A DNA stretch of 64,000 bases from assembly GCF_002631205.1 (NCBI RefSeq), contig NZ_PDLO01000005.1, positions 62,001 to 126,000 on the forward strand. The letters are read 5' to 3'. Below, in pieces: positions 61,399-64,000 of the stretch. Source of the stretch: Neolewinella marina (GTDB lineage Bacteria > Bacteroidota > Bacteroidia > Chitinophagales > Saprospiraceae). How positions within the stretch are numbered: the first letter of the stretch is position 1; every line of letters starts with the position of its first letter. A model generated the notes under the pieces. That model was not told the origin of the DNA. It worked only from the letters and a program-made list of their open reading frames with translations, and did not search any database. Position numbers and translations under genes: made by a program.

Positions 61399-62076
61399 TT
61401 ATTGCTCGTTGCAACCGTTAAGACAACTCGCATTGTATCCGGGTCTGCATACCGTTGAGCAATCGCCACAGGGACTACCGCAACTGCACTCTGCGCTACC
61501 GCAGGGGGCGGGAAGAGGGTCGCATTTGTCGCAAGAACACGAACATCCTCCGGCGGACTTTGCTAAATCTGCGTCAATTCTAGAAATACTTAATCCGTAA
61601 CCCTCCACCGGGGTCAATCTATCTACATAGTTTTTCGTATGCTCAAAAACTTTCACGAAGAGATTTGCCGCAAAGTCACTTTCCAAATCTTGCACGATCA
61701 ACTGGTGATTTAGGAACGTCAAACGCACGCTGGAAATACTGCCAGGGAACTCTATTTCGTCATATAGCCCGAAGTCGAACTGGAGATACTCAATATGGCC
61801 TTTTGGAGTCTCCATTTCGAATGTCATGACTAAATGTAGATCGCCATTCGGCTTCACCCTATTTTCTGCGAACACGACCTTTCCTTTAGCAGTAAAGGGT
61901 TCGCGTAATTCTGAACCGTAGGTTTGGCCTTCGTCAATTTTATAATCAGCAACTAATCTATCCGCATTAAACTGCGTGTCAGTAATCTTTGGAGCCATCG
62001 CTTCTGATTCAGAACAGGAATTAATACAAAACAATAAGGTAGACGAAACCAACAACATGTAAATGTATTTGCTCAT
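61399..62076 (-). CDS. Cys-rich lipoprotein, unknown function
   Basis: The 225-residue lipoprotein has signal MSKYIYMLLVSSTLLFCINS with the lipobox Cys at about 21. The mature body (residues 30-180) is acidic and beta-rich, with a SISRIDADLAKSAGG end. The last ~45 residues are Cys-rich, with GGCSCSCDKCDPLPAPCGSA near residue 178 and CGSPCGDCSTVCRPGYNASC after it. This resembles metal-binding or knot-like tails. The DNA is AT-richer than the flanking genes, in the same acquired region as the toxin-like gene. It could be an immunity or surface-binding lipoprotein. The preceding 283 bases (61116-61398) show nothing recognisable. Confidence 0.7.
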   Translation of the reverse strand: MSKYIYMLLVSSTLLFCINSCSESEAMAPKITDTQFNADRLVADYKIDEGQTYGSELREPFTAKGKVVFAENRVKPNGDLHLVMTFEMETPKGHIEYLQFDFGLYDEIEFPGSISSVRLTFLNHQLIVQDLESDFAANLFVKVFEHTKNYVDRLTPVEGYGLSISRIDADLAKSAGGCSCSCDKCDPLPAPCGSAECSCGSPCGDCSTVCRPGYNASCLNGCNEQ

Positions 62077-62171
62077 GACCCGGGTGTTTTCTTCATTAAA
62101 TGAGAAGGCGACTAATCAGATACCTTCCAGTTCAGCGGACTGCATATGTAATATAAGACTTTTCACGTATA

Positions 62172-62191
62172 GCAACAAGAATTCTTGTTGC
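62172..62191. promoter_or_regulatory. 20-base perfect palindrome
   Basis: GCAACAAGAATTCTTGTTGC reads the same on both strands and is followed by AATTTTT. It lies 96 bases upstream of the Cys-rich lipoprotein start, so it may be an operator, or a terminator for plus-strand transcription. Confidence 0.45.
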
Positions 62192-62329
62192 AATTTTTCT
62201 CATGCGCAGTAGACTCCTCTCGACCTGGTTTGGGCCTGTAGCGGTTTGAGCATTCACGGATTTCGGGCCGACCAAGCAAGAATACTAGGAAATACGCAAA
62301 CTGCTGAAGGAGGCTTGACCGCACCTATG

Positions 62330-62353
62330 CCGGTTTCATATAAAACCGGTTTT
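62330..62353 (+). terminator. T-tailed hairpin
   Basis: CCGGTTT at 62330-62336 pairs with AAACCGG at 62343-62349 across a six-base loop, followed by TTTT. It is a weak intrinsic terminator on the plus strand with no intact gene just upstream. Confidence 0.4.
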
Positions 62354-62413
62354 GGGTACTGATGCATTAAGGCGGCAGCATTTCAGTAAATACTGTCTCA
62401 TCTACTGAGACCC

Positions 62414-62533
62414 GCCCGGGGCATCTTCGCCGCCGGCGACGTGCGCAGCGGAGCCATGAACCGCGTGGCCAGCGCCGTGGGCGAGGGGGCCATGGCGATT
62501 AAGTTCGTGCACGAGTATTTGGGGGGATTTTAG
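62414..62533 (+). pseudogene. 3' fragment of a response-regulator/reductase paralogue
   Basis: From 62420 to the TAG at 62533 the DNA encodes GIFAAGDVRSGAMNRVASAV and the following 17 residues, the same C-terminus as the gene at 59442 (61002-61115; constant offset 1418). The copy differs at several synonymous positions (TCC to AGC, GGG to GGA, TTC to TTT, TGA to TAG), so it diverged before truncation. Upstream the homology breaks off near ACCCGCCCGG. The rest of the gene is missing, probably lost when the AT-rich lipoprotein segment came to lie between the two copies. Confidence 0.8.
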
Positions 62534-62815
62534 GGGTGCCGCCGCGGGCTGCAGCGGAGCTCACCTATTGTTCTTTGCCCAGCGCGCTGTGACCGCCAGG
62601 TGGATGTAGTCGATGCACAACAGGTGCCGCACCTTCACCCCGATGGCCGCCCTGTAGGTCTACTCCGCACGGCTTGACCTGTGCGCCTGGGGGGTTAGCG
62701 TAGGTATGCTGCCAGCCAATTCTGCTTAGGTATATGGTGTTTTGTCAGTAGGATACTCTCCCCATAAAAAACGCCTGACACACTTTATGCAACACTTCCT
62801 AATTGAGCGGAAAGG

Positions 62816-63412
62816 CTATTTACATTTGGTTTTCAGATTAACTAGTTCTGGCATTAGATCGACTACATATGACTGCACCAATGACTCCCCTATTGACATA
62901 GTCTCAATGGTTCTAATAGGTAGGTATTCAGGATTCAAAGTGACTATTTCTTCTTTCTCAATATTGCCGTTAACGCGTCTGACTTGCGTTTGGTAAACGA
63001 TACTATCTCTATTCATGGAAATAGTGCAGTTGCTTTCGCTTAAGCTGCCAAAGTGGTCCCAGTTTGGGCTGACTATGCACTCACCTTGTTTCAAAATCAG
63101 ATAAGGTATCCATTCAGATGTACCCAGAACGCTAACCTCTTTATACAATACATCGTTTTTAACTTTGAACCGTTCTTCCGATTCGGAGTGAACACATTTC
63201 TTTTCGGCGGATATTCTTTTCGTCGATAAAAGGAAACCAGACCTATTAACACGTTTGGTAGATAGTTTAAAGTCGACGATAGAATCATCACTACGTCTAA
63301 CCTCAACCGTCGTGATTACCATAAAATCTGTCGAAGAAGTCTCAGACAGGCACCCTAGTGTAAGCAGAGTCAGAAGCCCCACTATGACAGTTTTGCTAAT
63401 TTGATTTGACAT
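62816..63412 (-). CDS. lipoprotein, putative immunity protein of the toxin-like gene
   Basis: This 198-residue lipoprotein starts MSNQISKTVIVGLLTLLTLG at the ATG at 63412, with the lipobox TLGC. The mature part is hydrophilic and beta-rich (FKLSTKRVNRSGFLLSTKRI, then LGTSEWIPYLILKQGECIVS), with six cysteines in total. No family is recognised. Its first 17 bases overlap the 3' end of the toxin-like gene upstream, so it is translationally coupled to it. By position, a membrane-anchored immunity protein is the main hypothesis. AT-rich codon use matches the island. Confidence 0.65.
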   Translation of the reverse strand: MSNQISKTVIVGLLTLLTLGCLSETSSTDFMVITTVEVRRSDDSIVDFKLSTKRVNRSGFLLSTKRISAEKKCVHSESEERFKVKNDVLYKEVSVLGTSEWIPYLILKQGECIVSPNWDHFGSLSESNCTISMNRDSIVYQTQVRRVNGNIEKEEIVTLNPEYLPIRTIETMSIGESLVQSYVVDLMPELVNLKTKCK

Positions 63413-63998
63413 GCTTACGTAGTTTAGCGTCAAGCTTTTTCTTAGCAGCAGACACTGGTCCGGCTCCTCTTATACTTGAAAGCTGTTTAATGAAAACGGA
63501 AAATCTTTTTTGCGAAGGAGCTCCGTTCAGATAATCCCTGTGATCATCAACCCCCAGCCAATTATTTTCTTGATGCTTGCTTTGAATACGCAAAGCGTCT
63601 TCTACACATCCGGACCTACACTGATCGGCAAAGTCCGTGGCAAATTGATCAAGATGGGTAAATGTTTCATGTCCCAGCGTAACCGCGACTTCATCGACAG
63701 ATTTATCTTTCGTCCCAATACGAACACTGAAATCTGCAGTTGTTCCATCTATCTGAGCAGGAAAAGTGCTACCTCCGCTGACGTTTGAGTCAAAGGTGTA
63801 GCTCAGGTCCGACTCTGCAAATCGGCCATTCTTCTCAAATGTGACATCGCCGATTGCGTCTCCCTCTTCTGCAAACTCGGATAAAAAATTGAAGCCTTCT
63901 TCTGTTTGAGCAAATGCCTGAAGGGCCTCTTGGGTGCCGGCATCAAGCTGGTTATAATCTACACGGTCATACTCGCCGGTTTCCTGATTATACTGAAA
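63396..63998 (-). CDS. C-terminal part of a toxin-like (RHS/polymorphic type) protein, runs off window
   Basis: The minus strand is open from base 63998 to the TAG at 63396, 200 residues with no start, so the gene begins outside the window. The visible part reads QYNQETGEYDRVDYNQLDAG at its edge, a sequence type found near the C-terminal end of RHS-repeat and similar Bacteroidota proteins. Then come ADFSVRIGTKDKSVDEVAVT and LGHETFTHLDQFATDFADQC. The HExxxH motif is like a metallopeptidase helix and could be the toxin active site. The end is basic (KKKLDAKLRKHVKSN). A coupled lipoprotein gene follows. Function is inferred from arrangement and motif. Confidence 0.65.
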   Translation of the reverse strand, partial: FQYNQETGEYDRVDYNQLDAGTQEALQAFAQTEEGFNFLSEFAEEGDAIGDVTFEKNGRFAESDLSYTFDSNVSGGSTFPAQIDGTTADFSVRIGTKDKSVDEVAVTLGHETFTHLDQFATDFADQCRSGCVEDALRIQSKHQENNWLGVDDHRDYLNGAPSQKRFSVFIKQLSSIRGAGPVSAAKKKLDAKLRKHVKSN

Positions 63999-64000
63999 CC

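Larger units (their letters stand above)
62077..62815. other. non-coding stretch with gene remnant
   Basis: No intact gene is seen over 739 bases. It holds a 20-base palindrome (62172), a T-tailed hairpin (62330) and the 3' fragment of a reductase paralogue (62414-62533). From 62534 to 62680 GC-rich DNA carries short blocked frames that could be a second remnant. The last 130 bases are AT-rich like the island. Confidence 0.6.

Noticed and set aside
62561-62659. Short minus-strand frame reading VRHLLCIDYIHLAVTARW
   Set aside because: Only about 33 codons between stops and no recognised family; possibly a gene relic, not supportable as a feature of its own.

Overview
The window looks like a chromosomal segment from a GC-rich member of the Bacteroidota, probably near the Saprospiria/Lewinella group. 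This rests on type 9 secretion sorting tails on two secreted proteins, a gliding lipoprotein GldD, many lipoproteins and PIG-L, DUF4412 and KTSC proteins typical of the phylum. It also rests on promoters of the TTG-N19-TAnnTTTG type, best seen before the first tRNA-Glu. The genus is inferred. Most of the DNA is strongly GC-rich; the last 3 kb are visibly AT-richer.

Layout. Bases 1-33730 are mostly housekeeping and accessory genes. They include a NhaD antiporter cut by the window edge, two tRNA-Glu genes followed by a duplicated AT-rich repeat, a PHP phosphatase, an M43 metalloprotease, a molybdenum hydroxylase pair and an M23 peptidase. Then come a Crp-like regulator, RlmD, a sugar isomerase, a PIG-L deacetylase, glutamate formimidoyltransferase, a DegT aminotransferase, a Xer recombinase, MtaB, a dense palindromic repeat array (29356-29897) and aconitase. 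Several convergent pairs share a CTAG or TTAG stop, or overlap by 50-71 bases.

Bases 33945-53579 hold the most notable system, a divergent nonribosomal peptide cluster. The plus-strand arm has an ornithine cyclodeaminase homologue, a prolyl-carrier dehydrogenase, a prolyl-AMP ligase and a free carrier protein, together the known route from proline to a pyrrole-2-carboxyl starter. A C-A-PCP synthetase follows whose adenylation domain is interrupted by a complete zinc-ribbon plus PP-loop ATP pyrophosphatase domain, and then a TonB-dependent receptor. The minus-strand arm has a HupE-type metal permease homologue, a C-A-PCP-E synthetase, a C-PCP-TE protein with no adenylation domain and a cysteine in the thioesterase nucleophile position, and a 4'-phosphopantetheinyl transferase. 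I infer a pyrrole-capped, Asn- or Asp-containing peptide whose residue is amidated, amidinated or thionated in cis, and which may act as a metallophore taken up by the receptor and permease.

Bases 53646-61115 carry a glycosyltransferase, an XRE/ScfR-like regulator, gldD, a MazEF-like pair, and a cyclic-nucleotide-domain histidine kinase followed by a response regulator fused to a thioredoxin-reductase-like flavoprotein. Bases 61116-64000 look like an acquired, toxin-associated region. They hold two lipoproteins, a decayed 3' end of a second reductase paralogue, and the C-terminal end of a large toxin-like protein that runs off the window and overlaps a putative immunity lipoprotein.
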